From NCBI GenBank assembly GCA_963969395.1, contig OZ017799.1, positions 12,960,501 to 13,024,500 of the forward strand: a stretch of 64,000 nucleotides of DNA. Direction: 5' to 3'. This DNA comes from Pseudoscleropodium purum (lineage: Eukaryota > Streptophyta > Bryopsida > Hypnales > Brachytheciaceae). Below, piece after piece: positions 13,061-25,699 of this stretch. The notes under the pieces were generated by a model. The model was not told the origin of the DNA and did no database searches. It saw only the letters and a list, made by a program, of their open reading frames with translations. The translations under genes and the position numbers were made by a program. Numbering within the stretch: position 1 is the stretch's first letter; each line of letters starts with the position of its first letter.

Positions 13061-13189
13061 TCTAAAATTTCTTCCCAATACCCTTATATTAGTCTAGTGC
13101 AAGATTTTATAAATAGATATATAAAAGAAGCTAGTGCTAGAGTGTGCTAGGCTTCTTGCAAATTAGGTGATTATTAGTATTTAACCTAA

Positions 13190-13520
13190 AATATATCCTT
13201 TATCTATCAAATGTTTTACCTTTAAATAACATTTACATGCCTAGAGGGCACTCCAATATGGAATCAAAAATCTCCTTGAAGCAAGTGTGGGATTTTATTG
13301 TTTGTCCAAAGTTTGTGCAATCAAGGCATAGCAAAAGTAAAAAGTGAGGTCTAGTACTTTGACTTTTGTAGCCTTAATGCAATGCTTAGTAAACCATTTT
13401 TACTATCGAGGTCGATCCAATAGGTTAAATATTCCAAAAAAAAATACAAAAAACATTTTTCATCAATGATTCTCTCAAAACTAATTATGAGGGGCTTAGC
13501 AAGTTGTTTAAGGGTTAGAT
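13190..13520 (+). repeat. Dispersed repeat, also at 22.70-23.29 kb
   Basis: Contains ATCTCCTTGAAGCAAG, CAAAGTTTGTGC and TCAATGATTCTCT in the same order as in the 22.7-23.3 kb copy. There the sequence is interrupted by about 250 unrelated bases near 22.89-23.14 kb. The nature of the repeat is unknown. Confidence 0.5.
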
Positions 13521-13773
13521 ATTAGCCTACATCCTCTTTTTGCCAATATATATCCATTGTCTAAGATTTTAGGATGGTGTATTTGGGTCACTCATGATTA
13601 ATCCTAAAATGTCATGCTAGTCACCACAAAAATCATCCTTTGGGATATTGAGTGAATCTTTTGCTTAACAAAAAAAAACAAGAGCAGTCATTGTAGGTTA
13701 AACATGTGCAAGACCTCCCTTCCTAGTACAAAACTCCAAAGATGAACATTTGCACTTCTCTCTTATATAGAAG

Positions 13774-14062
13774 TAGGGCTTTCTTTCCTTTTTTACGAGG
13801 TGCCAAAGTGGCAATATAAAATATTATAATGGTGCTTCAAATTTCAACATTCATCCACATATTGAATAGAAAAGATCACATTAGCACATATTGCATGTCC
13901 ATAAATCTATTTTCATCCACAATTTGGCGATTACATCCAAGATTTATTTATTTATTTAATTTGAATTCTTTTGACAAAAAACTTCATTGTTTTGTTAGCC
14001 ATTTTTTAGCCAAATTAATTTTTTTGGGCGCAATTTGGCACTATGAAGAAAAGAAAGCCCTG
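13774..14062 (+). mobile_element. Family A hAT-type MITE, copy 3 (best ends)
   Basis: A 289 bp element with terminal inverted repeats TAGGGCTTTCTTT (left) and, complemented, CAGGGCTTTCTTT (right). These fit the hAT terminal rule YARNG. Flanks TATAGAAG (13766-13773) and CATAGAAG (14063-14070) give a 7/8 match for an 8 bp target-site duplication. No coding capacity. Confidence 0.82.
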
Positions 14063-14070
14063 CATAGAAG

Positions 14071-15560
14071 TATTCTCTGTAACGGTGCGGCGTCCACTTC
14101 TCGGACTAAATGTGTCCCCGTCTTGTTTTTGGAAGAAGCTGCAGGAGCTGTGTCTCTTAGAAAGCAATCAGTGGGTGCTACGTACGTAGTAGTAGCGTGG
14201 TGGTGTTGTGCATGATCACTGTTGTGCATTGTGCTTATCAGTATGCCGTTTCCTTCAGTCTAGCTAGCTAAGTTGGAGTGTCGCGTCGGCAATCACTGAT
14301 CATATATCTTCTTCGATCGATCTTCATTCTTCTGCAGAGGTCCTTAATTGGTCGCAACGAATTCCTGCAACAGCCAAAATTAATGACGAGCTTGGTACGT
14401 GCACTGCCAGAATTGAAGCGGCAGATGGAATTCTCCATCCACAGTGCTTGCGGGACATTCATTCATTTGTCAAGCACGATCCGAACGCCGTTGTATCTAA
14501 CGTAAAAGCTTAATTAAGTACCGGCCTCGGACGACTCCGTCCACAGTGGAAACTCCGTCTTTCTTCGTGATCTCCTACTGCTGGGAACTAACTTCACTTA
14601 TGTGCTGAAGGCGCTCTTGAATTGGTTGCAACGAATTCCTGCAACAGCCAGAATGCGCGCATGACGAGCTTGCATGGTGCCCAGAATTGAAGCGGCAGAT
14701 GGATTTCTCCATCCACAGTGCTTGCGGGACATTCATTCATTTGTCAAGCACGATCTGAACGCCGTTGTAACATAAAGGCTTAATTAAGTACCGGCCTCAG
14801 ACGACTCCGTCCACAGTGGAAACTCCGTCTTTCTTCGTGATCTCCTACTGCTGGGAACTAACTTCACTTATGTGCTGAAGGCGCTCTTGAGTTAGTTGCA
14901 ACGAATTCCTGCAACAGCCAGAATGCGCGCATGACGAGCTTGGTGCCCAGAATCGAAGCGGCAGATGGATTTCTCCATCCACAGTGCTTCTCGGGTTAAT
15001 TAAATGTGTCCCTGTCTTAATTGTTTTTGGAAGATTGAAGCTAGCTCCAGGAGCTGTACGTGTCACTCTTTGATAGTGATCAGTTAAGCGATCAGTGGGT
15101 GCTATGTACGTAGTAGTGTGGGTGTTGTGATCACCAAGCTTACCATTGTGCATTGTGCTTCTGCCCATTTCCTTCAGTCTAGCTAACTTGAGTGTCGGCA
15201 ATCCCTGCTCTTCTTCTTCTTCTTCGTTCTTCTCCAGGCACCCTTGGTTGCAACGAATTCCTGCGACAGATGAGTGCCGCAGATTTCTACACAGTGCGTA
15301 CGGGACAGAGATTCGTTGTCAAGCATACCGTACGTGAAGGTCTGATTCGTGAAGGTGCGAAGGGGTTTCAGACAGTTAAAACTATTGGTGGTGGTGTATT
15401 ATTTGTTGGTAATATTTCACTTGTAATTTTTTTTAACATTGAAACATCCCAAAATACTTAATTTATGTCTGAATCTGACCTTCACGTAGGGTAATCCAAA
15501 TGGTTGTAAGAAGCTTATTACCTCAGCCTCCTTCGCACAGTGGAAACTCCGGCTCGTCTT
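14071..15560 (+). repeat. GC-richer tandem/segmental duplication array
   Basis: The word ACGAATTCCTGC recurs at 14357, 14631, 14901 and 15253. The first three define a ~270 bp tandem unit (spacings 274 and 270) that includes ATTCTCCATCCACAGTGCTT and CACAGTGGAAACTCCGTC. A larger block (14120-14520) is duplicated at 15020-15330, and a last module partly recurs at 15535-15580. Composition is much less AT-rich than the flanks. The source gene or element is not recognised. Confidence 0.7.
15270..15461 (+). CDS. Small hypothetical ORF, 63 residues, in the last array unit
   Basis: Opens with an ATG inside the final copy of the array and runs 63 codons. The first ~45 codons look protein-like (TVRTGQRFVVKHTVREGL) and the tail turns AT-rich and hydrophobic. 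A possible donor, GTAATA, near 15407 suggests the real reading could splice there. No family is recognised. The homologous stretch in the earlier units does not keep this frame, so it may be a chance ORF or the last live fragment of a duplicated gene. Confidence 0.25.
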   Translation: MSAADFYTVRTGQRFVVKHTVREGLIREGAKGFQTVKTIGGGVLFVGNISLVIFFNIETSQNT

Positions 15561-15579
15561 TCTTCGTATTCTCCTATTG

Positions 15580-18170
15580 GGCCGGGGTGAATTGACCCCC
15601 TCACTTGTCCATTGTTGAGTTTTGTTTTTTTATAAATTTTGCCATATAAAGACAAATGTAAGAAATGGGGAGAGCAATTGAAATTTTATTTTTTGGGCAA
15701 AGGATGACTTTGTTATTAATTTTTGAAGTGTGTTGTCCAATTGGTCTCCAAAGAGTCTATAGATTACTCCAAAACCAACAAAAGTGTATCTATGATGGTC
15801 ATCTTACTCACCTACAACAATCACAATGATTTTTTTCCTAACCAAAACATAAAGGCCTAAAAAGAGTCTTTTCTTGGGATGAATTTATATCAGAAAGGTG
15901 GAGGTTGCCATTGCGGTCACCATCACCACAAGTCATTGATTGTGGCCACTACCTCAACTTAATGTAACCCAAATCTCATTTATTGAAAAAAGTCTATCAT
16001 GGGTTGATATAAGACTATAATGGATCATTTCCTAAGTGTCTATCATAGGCTAGTTTACCTTATAGGGTCTCCATTTTGCAATGCTCTCTATAGTTTCAAA
16101 TCATTGATCTTTGTGAAGGAGTGGTGCATTGTACATGGTAAGGTATGCACACTTATAATCATCACTAATTATATATAATTGGACACAAATAATCACTATT
16201 ATTAAACACAAATTCTTTTATTAGATCTTAAAGTCATCTTAAAGAAACTTACAATGTACTTAAGCGTGCATTATTTGGACATCATATAAATGAGATACAA
16301 ATTTTCAATGTATACTCTAGATAAGTATACAAAAAAAACCCATTGAGTTCTTGAAGACTTTCATCTTTTGATTATGTACTTCTTGTGTAATCAATATTTA
16401 GGAAAAAGTCACACTTTTTGTTCCAAATGTAGATGTTGCATTTTGGGTATTGTTGATTATGGATGTTCATACTTTGCTCAAATTTTCATTTTAAAGATTT
16501 GATAATTTGAATACAAAACCCTCAAATTTCATATTAGATTCAAATCCTTTACTTACCTAACCTAAATTGAATATTGTATAGCATTCTTGCTTAATTCCTA
16601 AAGTTTGATGATAGTGTTTTACCCAAAAAGAAAACCTCCAAAACCAACATTTCAATTGCAAAGAGCAAGAATCTCTATTTAAATTAAAAAATTGCCTATT
16701 TTATTGCAAGATCTTGAACTACATTGCTAATTATGAGAAAGTGAAATAAATTTTAGAAAGTAAATTTGGTCATGTAAAAATTGCAAGATGTTTGCCTTTG
16801 ACTTAGTTTTAAAAAAACAAGGTATTTTTCTCCTTTCTATATTAGATTATGAGATTTTGAATTTTTGTAGCTTGAAAATATGCAATACAAAGTTTTGAGG
16901 TAAAAAATCTATATAGTGGAGGATTGAAATGAAAGTCTAGGAGGAATTTAAAAAAAATACTTCTTTTCTATTCTTTAAAAAATTGTTAAACAAAAGTAGT
17001 TACAATATGGAAAAAAAACTAAAACTTTTATAAGACTAAGATGGAATTGGAACACATCCATATCGACAATGAGATTATTCTAGCAAGAAATTTTAATCTT
17101 TAGGACCTTTAAAATATGTAAAAGTGTGAAATTGAGTTAAAACATAAATCATGTAGTACATTGATTTTCTCAATAGGATGCTCAAAAAACAATATGTTTT
17201 CATAACTTACACATCATTAATCCAAGTTCCAAATAGAACAAATCAAAGCATTCCATGTAGATGAAAGTATATTCAATTTAGAAATTGGTTAAGATTTTTC
17301 AATTTTTTGTGATTTCTTTTGTTGCCTTAACTTGGCAATTTTTACTTTAGATGGCATAATTTTTACTCCCCTACATCTATTGAAATGAATATTATATCTC
17401 CTTCAAGCAAACCTATCTTCATGTCTTAAAATAAAATTTTCTAAAAGCATGTCAAGAGTTGAGATCATAGATACCTACCCAAACATTCATATATACTCTA
17501 CGAGATTAATGGTCCTTCAGAGGTTAAAATAATAGAGTGGCAAACATCAATGGAATCATCAATGGAAATACATGGTAGCTTAAACTAGGGGAATGACACC
17601 AAAAATGTCTCATATGACCAACTAGACCACTTATAGATATTCTTGTAGTCGTTTTTCTAGTCTATGTAAACTATTATTACACTAATGAAATATGCTTATA
17701 CTTAGACCTAGGTTTGTAATTTTATCTCTACTTTACAATATACTATGGTTTACACACATTATTTATTTGTTTATTTAAAAGTAAGTTCAAAATTTCATTT
17801 TGTTGGCTAAAATAGGCATGAAAAAAATTTATAATAATTATATATTGGTAATTAGAAATCTACTTTTAAAGGAGGTATTCATGATAGCATTTTCTATCTA
17901 GTATTATAAAGTTTAGCTACTAACATTAAATATTGTATATCATAGACTACAACAATCACAAAAAGTCTACAATACTAAAATAATTGTATCACTTTTATTT
18001 GCCTTAAAAAATATAAAGAAGCTTATGATTTCCTTAAACATAATACAAGATGTAACCTTCAATGAACTATAGAAATTGTAACTTTAACATATTTGAGAAT
18101 TCAAAATAAACTAAAATATATTATTTGAGCTATATTTTTTTAATTGCATTTGAATTAGAAATTTAAAAAA
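15580..18170. other. AT-rich intergenic DNA
   Basis: No gene found. A reversed, weak match to family R (AATCAAAGCATTCCATGTAG, near 17228) suggests an old inverted copy around 16.7-17.3 kb. Confidence 0.45.
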
Positions 18171-18175
18171 TAACC

Positions 18176-19195
18176 CCTAAAGGACTGGCATGTGTTTTTT
18201 GGATGTATAGAAATTTTAGGCAGGTACTTGTGACCAGAAATTTCTATATTTTAGGCTGGAATTATAACCCCTTAAGGACCAAGGTGCATTTTTTTGGCAA
18301 CATAATTATTTTAGGTAGGTGCATGTAAGCGGAAATTTCCATATTTTTGGCCCAAATTTTAGTACAAGGTGTGGACGAGGAATATCTTTCATATGCCCTA
18401 AATTTCAGGACATTTGAAAATATGAATCAAAAGTTATGGCCTAATATGTAGTTTGTTTCTCAACTTAGGTAGTTCAGGTGGATCTGAAAAATTCACTATT
18501 TTCAAAAGCAAAAATTTGAAATTAATTTTCTAGATTTATATATACATAGAAAGCTTTGAATCATTCCATTTTGATTAGTGAGTCGAGAGTTATGAGGTTT
18601 TTTAGTTTGTGGGTGGTCATAGATTCTCTACTCCAAAAAAGCTTTGAAGTTCTTTATTAAACTCAATTTTCAATATTTTTGAAAAAAACTAAAAAACTTA
18701 AATAAAGATTGTTTATCACAACATTACAAGCATTGGGATTGTCATTTTTCAATTCCATAACTAAATTATTAGCAATTTAGTATTTTGATGCATTCATTAC
18801 TTCTTTTTACTTACTATTTTTTTCCTATATGTTGTACAATTACAAATGATGTGAAATTTTTTAAGCAAGTAGACAACTTGCCTTGAACAATGAATCCAAA
18901 GAGTTGCAACCATTTTGGACATTTTTTCATACAAATGTGACCTTGTGAAGTACAGCTGCCCGGTTTTTTGTAGGGCCAAAAAAAAGCTTTTTGCCAATTC
19001 AAATGCTAATATCTTGCAATCTACACGGTGGAAATTTCTGGAAATTTTTCCACATCTTTTAAAACTATCATACTACAAGATCCTATGGTTGAATGTGTCC
19101 AAAAATGCTTTTAAATTTTTTTTATACTTGTTCTAAAAATGACAATTTTAGAGCATTATTGGTGAAAACATAGTCAAGGAATTTTAGAGGTTATT
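18176..19195 (+). repeat. Dispersed repeat family R, copy 1
   Basis: About 1 kb, non-coding. Its start is itself duplicated (18176-18264 resembles 18265-18345). Hallmark words in order: TCAAAAGTTATGGCCTAAT, GCTTTGAATCATTCCATTTT, TGTTGTACAATT, CTTGCAATCTACACGGTGG, ACTACAAGATCCTATGGTT and GTGAAAACATAGTC. It is followed directly by a second, shorter copy. No terminal repeats or coding frame seen. Confidence 0.65.
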
Positions 19196-20025
19196 AGAAG
19201 GTGTGGAAAAGGAATATTTTTTATATGCAACAAATTTCATGACATTTGGAAATAGGAGTCAAAAGTTATAGTCTAATATGTTATTTTTTTTTGTAACTAG
19301 GTAGTTTGGGTAGATTAGAAATAATTAATTTTTTTTAGAAACCAAAATTTGAAATTGGTTTCTAGACTTATATATACAAGAAAAGCTTTGAATCATTCTA
19401 TTTTGATCAACAAATCAAAAGTTATGAGGATTTTTTGTTTGTGGGCAGTTATGGATTCCCTATTCTAAAATAAACCTTTAAATCCTTTAACTTATCCAAT
19501 TTTCAATATTTTTGAAAAAAAATAAAATCCTATGATGTAAATTGTTTATTACAACATTTAATTCATTGAGATTGTCATTTTTCAATTCCATATTTTAATT
19601 CTTAATAATTTAATATTTTGAATCATTGTCTACTACTACCTACTTACTATTCTTTTTCTAAATGTTGTACAATTCCAAATGATCTGAAATTTTTCAAGCA
19701 TGTGGAAAACTTGTCTAGAAAAAAGAATCCATAGAGGCACCATCATTTTGGTCATAGAAAAGTGAGATGTGAAGTGCAGTTGCTCGACTTTTGTAGGGCA
19801 AAAAAAATGATTTTAGTAAATTTGAATGCTTATATCTTGCAATCCACGCGGTGGAAATGTATGAAATTTAACTGCATGTTTTTGATACTACATCATAGTA
19901 TTATATCCTATGGTTATTTATGTCAAAAAAGTTTTTACTCAAAAATTTGCAACTTTTTTTTTAAAATGACAGTTTTTGAGTTTTTTCAGTGAAAACATAG
20001 TTGTGGAACTTTAGGGGTTAAGTGA
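19196..20025 (+). repeat. Dispersed repeat family R, copy 2 (tandem, lacks 5' part)
   Basis: Repeats copy 1 in order from the AAGGTGTGGA word to GTGAAAACATAG...TTTAGGGGTTAAG. The two copies are clearly diverged, so the tandem arrangement is old. Confidence 0.65.
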
Positions 20026-20639
20026 GATTTAGTATATGACTTTGAAAGTAGACCAACAAAGGTGAAAGGTCACTGAATACCAAGGCCACAATTTTGTGAT
20101 CAAGTTTTTAGATTGCAAGTCTTGATTATAGGCCCTATTTACACTAGGAGTGAGAAGTCTTGGGCTTTAAATCCAACATAGCATATGATGTGGAGTATAC
20201 TTTTGTCTATGGCAAAAAAAATGTGTATTAAATCCTTTGGAATTGTAGTCAAGCCTAACTCATGAAGAAGGCTGAAGTTGAACTAAAAGGTTCATAGCAT
20301 ATTACTTAATAATAACTTGCATTATGACCTACCTTTGTTTGGAAAATATGCTAAAACCATACATTGGACATTTTTGTGCCGTCCTCTCACTTTACACTAC
20401 TTCCAAACAATGTTTTTATTTTTGGGCAAAATTTTGCTCATGCTAATAGATTTTGACTTCTCTAACTTTGTCTTTCCAAAAGTTCCTTGTGCAACAAGGC
20501 CAATAGAGGTGATATTGTCCAAAATAAAAATACTCCTTCTAAAGATCATAGCCTCCAATGTCCAACTTCTCAAAGACAAGATATGAACTTCGAGAGGTTT
20601 TCTTTAAAGCTCTTCAATTCAAACGGCACCTATAGCTTT

Positions 20640-20895
20640 AGCCTACGTACATTGGTGAGGTGGTCATGAGTTAAAACCTTGGCAATGGTCAGAGGTACCA
20701 CCATATTCCATCCATTTATGGTAGGGGGACAAATGACTTAGGTGGATCTAATAATTCTCGAGGAAAGGAACATGTCAGTTCTTTATTATAGGGTATACCT
20801 CCTAACAAAAGTATCTAGGATGGAATTCACTATTTAAGTCCATGAGGTTTAGATAGTTGAGCCATTCTCAACAAATTCTTTATTCACATCGGTCT
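20640..20895 (-). repeat. Dispersed repeat, inverted relative of 25.45-25.69 kb
   Basis: On the minus strand it reads AATGGCTCAACTATCTAA, then AATTCCATC, then GGATGGAATATGGT, in the same order as plus-strand 25455-25690. Some stretches look protein-like but carry stops. Family unknown. Confidence 0.45.
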
Positions 20896-20899
20896 TTCC

Positions 20900-22695
20900 G
20901 ACTAAAGTTACCCTTCTTCTTCTCCTTCTCAATTTGAATGTAAATAAGGTCTAAAGTTATTACAATGAATAGAAAAGAAAATTCAATCCAATTGCAATGA
21001 CATGAATGAAAAGTCCATAATGTCAAGTCTGGCTTTCAAGGTAGATCTGCCATCATACCATTGGATAGTCAGAAAAGCATTATAAATCATAACATAGCCC
21101 CTCTTTCTACACCCTCAAATTTGTGAAAAGTATAAATATGGATGTTTGTAATGAACTTAGTTAGACTTGGCATGATATAGTCCATTTCATTTGTTCAAGA
21201 CTCAACACACCAAAATTCACATAATGAAGCGAGTGAATTCATTCCGTAGCTCCCCATCTACGTTGAAGATCACCTCAAAACAATCTCATGCACTGAGGTG
21301 GAGGCACCAACTACCAACCACGCCTAGTATCTAATACGAAAGGGGTGTTAATTCCAACCTGAGGCCGGATCTGTTAGATCTAAAGCTTGAAATTTGTTTT
21401 TTTTGTCCTTTTTAAGTTTACAACTAATAAGGGTGTGACATATTGCATGTAGTACTGAGCAAAAAAGTATTGTTTGGAATGATCGGTATTAGAAGACTCT
21501 AAACATTGTTGATGGGTCAAGAGTTCTTTTACCTCCCAAAATGCACTGTAATTTCAATTTTCTGAATAAAAATCTGAAAATTTATCAATCCTCGTATTTC
21601 CTATCTTCCTACATGGGAAAAATACCCAGCAACTCATACTACACGGAATCTGCTCCCCAAATGCTAATTTGATTGGTTACTAGTGCAGGAACTCCGTGAG
21701 TGAGTTTGTAAGCGAATTTTTCCCCATTCCCCGACTCCATAAACAACCTTTTTGTTTGCTGACAGACAGAGAACTGTTCCCTCCCTCCCTCTTGGAAGCC
21801 ACTGCAAGTTTGGCCTCAGAATGAACTTGTACCGAAAATTCCCTAAACCCTATTTGGGGACGCACCAATCATGACTTGCACTGCATCCTGGGTGTAAACA
21901 AAAGTTAACTAAACAAGGCAGATTCCCCACACCAATTGGCACACTTTTATAGCAAGATTCGCTACAGGAATTCAAACTTAAATAGCCTTTTTTTTTTTCT
22001 TTTTTTTTTTTCACAAATAAAGGTTCCCTTTTATGCATTAATTAGCCATTTAAGCACAAGTCGCCCAGTCAAGGGCTCCGTGAACTGTAGCAGTGGGCTC
22101 TTAATTAGAAGGATCTCAAGGAAGAAGGGGTCTTGGCTTCCACTTTAGGTCGGCACTATATTAAACTTAAGGGAGGAGGGTGGCAACGACTTGGGGCCAC
22201 AATTGATGGTTACCCCTCCAAGGGGAGAACAAAGGAGCCAATTGGTGGTATTTAGAGACAAGGAGAAATGGGGTGCAAAGGAAGAGGGAGTGGAATCATA
22301 TTTTTTTGAAGAGAGAGTGGGAATTAGTTATGAATTTTTAACCTAGGTAGATGGTGGGTGCTATTTTTTTTTACTTAGTTTTTTTGACCTAGGTAGATGG
22401 TGGTTTCCCATAGTTTTTTTGTCCCTAAATGATCTTTTGGATCTTTGGTTGGTGCACAATGATTATTTTTTTGGTTCTTGAAGACGAGTGAATGGAGAAT
22501 GACTTCCTTAAAATACTTAGAAATGGGTTTAATAATGTTAATTAGCAGCCTCAGTCTTGAATATTTTGTTCAACCGCAAGAACATTTTGGAATGGATGGA
22601 GTATACATTAGTATTTGGTATTTTTTTATTCAAAGAGTTAGTTTTTATCCAAGTCAAAGTCTCAAGGAAGGTGGTGATAGAAATTCTTGAATGTA
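20900..22695. other. Intergenic DNA, no gene recognised
   Basis: Mixed composition with a less AT-rich patch at 21200-22250 and homopyrimidine runs near 21990. No splice-consistent coding model and no terminal repeats were found. Confidence 0.45.
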
Positions 22696-22699
22696 TTTA

Positions 22700-23290
22700 A
22701 GGAAGTAATCCATTAAACAACATTCATTTGCCTAGAGGGTAGTCCAAAGGGGAATCAAAAAGCTCCTTGAAGCAAGCTATGGGTCTTGTTGCTTGTTCAA
22801 AGTTTGTGCGGACAAAAGCATGCATACTTAGTGAATAGTGCTTTGATTTTGCAACCTAAATGTGGAGCTTGATAAGCCATCTTCTTGTGAAAGTAGGTTG
22901 TTGTTGGTTGGTTGGTTTGGTTTGGTTTATTTGTCATGTTGAGATCTCCCGGACCATGTGTCTCCCATTCACATGTTTGGTATTGTTGGAAAGCCCTCAG
23001 CGAGGAGGGGTGCACAGGCTTGATTTTGTGGCGTTCCGACCTAGGGTGTGAAAGTTATTGAATTTCAAACTTTTTATGAATTAAAAAAACGAGAAAATTA
23101 TTTTTTCTTTTGTTTTGATCGTGGCAATGGCACGGGGCACACTCGTATTCACTATTGAAGAGGATCCAATAGGTTGAAACAATACTAAAAATATACCAAA
23201 AAACACTTTTTATCAATGATTCTCTAAAAAACCAAGTTTGAAAGACTTAGCCTATTCTTTAAAGATTAAAGTGTTGATGAAATCTTATGG
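22700..23290 (+). repeat. Dispersed repeat copy split by an insertion
   Basis: 22700-22890 and 23140-23290 together match 13190-13520 (CTCCTTGAAGCAAGC, CAAAGTTTGTGC, TCAATGATTCTCTA). The intervening ~250 bases (22890-23140) have no counterpart there and include a GT-rich run near 22900-22930. Confidence 0.5.
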
Positions 23291-23294
23291 ATAT

Positions 23295-25450
23295 GTTCTA
23301 GACAATATTAAAAAAATTAATCAATCAAAAGGTCCAATTGTTTCTTTTGTTTAAAAAAATAACAAAAATAGAAAGATTTAAAATTTTGAATTTAAATATT
23401 TAAATATTATATATTTATACTATATCATACTAAAACCTAATATATTTAGCTGGTCATACCAAAAATCAAGCATTACAAATTTAAATTGTATATTTAATGA
23501 ATTTTTAAAATTTAAATGCTTCTAAATTGATTTGAAAAAATTGATAAAAGAAATTCAAATCTTGCCATATATTTAGATCATTTATCAAAGTGATATCATA
23601 ATGGTCATGTAACTTAGCAAAAATGACTATAATGTTTTTCTAAAATGGTCACAATATCAAGGCTATAAGATGGTTCTAAGATGGTTGTGATCCAATTGTG
23701 ACCACTAAGACATATCAAAATTGTTACATGCACACTCCAATAGCATAATGACATGTCCATTTAACCCATGTGCATTACAAAGAGAACAGTATAAATAGAG
23801 CATTTTTTGTTGGATCTAGAAAACTTGGAATAATTTCAAAATTACTTAGTTACTGGAGTTCCACCGTTGAGATTTGAAGCCAACTTACTCATGAATGCAA
23901 ATCTGAAATGCAAATCTGAAATTTATAAGGGAATCCACTGTGTAGATTTTGAGATTATAATATTTGATGAACATGGTATTCCACAAATTATGATTTCTTG
24001 GCATCTGAAAATCAGTTGCTCTGACGTACATGGGTTAAAGACTTGTTGCTTCATTTATTCAAACCTGACCATTTATGCTTCTATATGGCTACAATGGAGC
24101 CATTCTTAAAGTGTCAAACAATTGAGATTGAATTTGCAAAACCAACAATTTTGTTGCATTCATTTTGTTCCATTCTATAAACATTGATCTTCTATAATCA
24201 ATTAATTATAAATTAGATAGAAATTGGCTAATCAACAATTGTTATTGATTCTTCATTTCCTTTGGACAATCCTAGAAATGCTTGGACTAAAAGCATATAG
24301 GATCATTTCATTGTGTCAAAAGATTGTTTCATTCATGAAAAGATCCGTATGTAACTAAATAGAGTGGAAAATGTCAACAAGAAGAGGACATTTTGTCAAT
24401 GGTTAGGATCACTTGATGTTGGTGTACAAATTGAACTGCTAGCATAGGCACACACAATATAAAATGTTACCTTTAATTCAATCACCAAAAAATGTTCCAA
24501 AAAGTTGTAGAGGATAACTGCATTTATTATATATAGATTTGTTGATTTAATTATGCTTCATCAAAGAATCTTTTGGCATAATATTGTATAAAATTTTGTA
24601 CTATTACGTTTCATGTTACAATTAGGTTAATGCTAGAATTAAATACTCCAATCTAAATGTCCAATATTTGTTTCATATAGTTTTGCATTTGCCTTTTAGC
24701 ATGTGGTTTTGTGTGATTTAGATTTTAACATATGGAGCTTGCAATTGTAATAAATTATTGGATATTCTCAAATCTTCAATATAAAATAAAATTTAAATTT
24801 TTTTAGACTCATTTTATTAGTTTAAATCACATACAAGAAATGCATATTTTGAAAGATACATTGAGTTTGACTAAGGCACATTAAAATTTAGATGTGTGGA
24901 CCTTTTAAGGGTTAATATAAGAACATCGTATAGCTTGAATGTTTTTAAGAAAGAGTTGCTATCTTTTATAAGTTGGGAATTTGGATCACTCTAATGGTGT
25001 AATGTAGGTCTTCTAAAAAGTTTTCACTAGGAATAAAAAACTTGTAAAGAACTTTAAAAAAGGCATTAAGATATTGGATCTTTGGAATTTTTGCACATTT
25101 TAAATTTTATTTATATACAAATATATTATTTATATATTAATCATAATAAAATTAAGGTTAATAATATATTTGAACATAAACATGAGTATTAAAGATTTGA
25201 GAGTTGTTTAGATTTATGTCAAGATGAATAAAAATATATTTGAATGAAACAATTGTCCAAAACACTCTATTCATCATCCAAAATATGGATAGTAGAGTTC
25301 TAAAGGATTAAAGTAAAGCTTATCAAACTAAATGCTAGGCAATAGTTTGGAATATTTTATTTTTTGAAATTTAGATGTTTAACCCACTTAATACAAAGGG
25401 AAGAGGAAGATAAAAAATTAATTACAATTCTATAGACTAGTGTGAATGAA
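23295..25450. other. AT-rich intergenic DNA
   Basis: No gene, RNA or defined element seen on either strand. Confidence 0.5.
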
Positions 25451-25454
25451 GTAT

Positions 25455-25690
25455 CTCTTGGAATGGCTCAACTATCTAAGTATTATGAACTTAGATGGCA
25501 AATTCCATCTTTGATGCCTTCATTAGGATGTAGACTCTATAAAGAACCAACTTGTTTTTCCAAAAAATTCTTGAGTCCCCATATAAAATGACAAGGTCAT
25601 TTGATACCACCATAGTTGGATGGACTATGGTTGTAAGCACTATGCCGATGCTCGGGTTGAATGAATTAACTCATGATTGCCTCAAACTCC
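25455..25690 (+). repeat. Dispersed repeat, inverted relative of 20.64-20.90 kb
   Basis: Begins GGAATGGCTCAACTATCTAA. The alignment with the reverse complement of 20640-20895 continues to GTTGGATGGACTATGGTTGT and on to TTAACTCATGA. The copies are diverged. It may be a decayed piece of a retroelement or gene; no protein family is recognised. Confidence 0.45.
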
Positions 25691-25699
25691 TCAAAGCTC

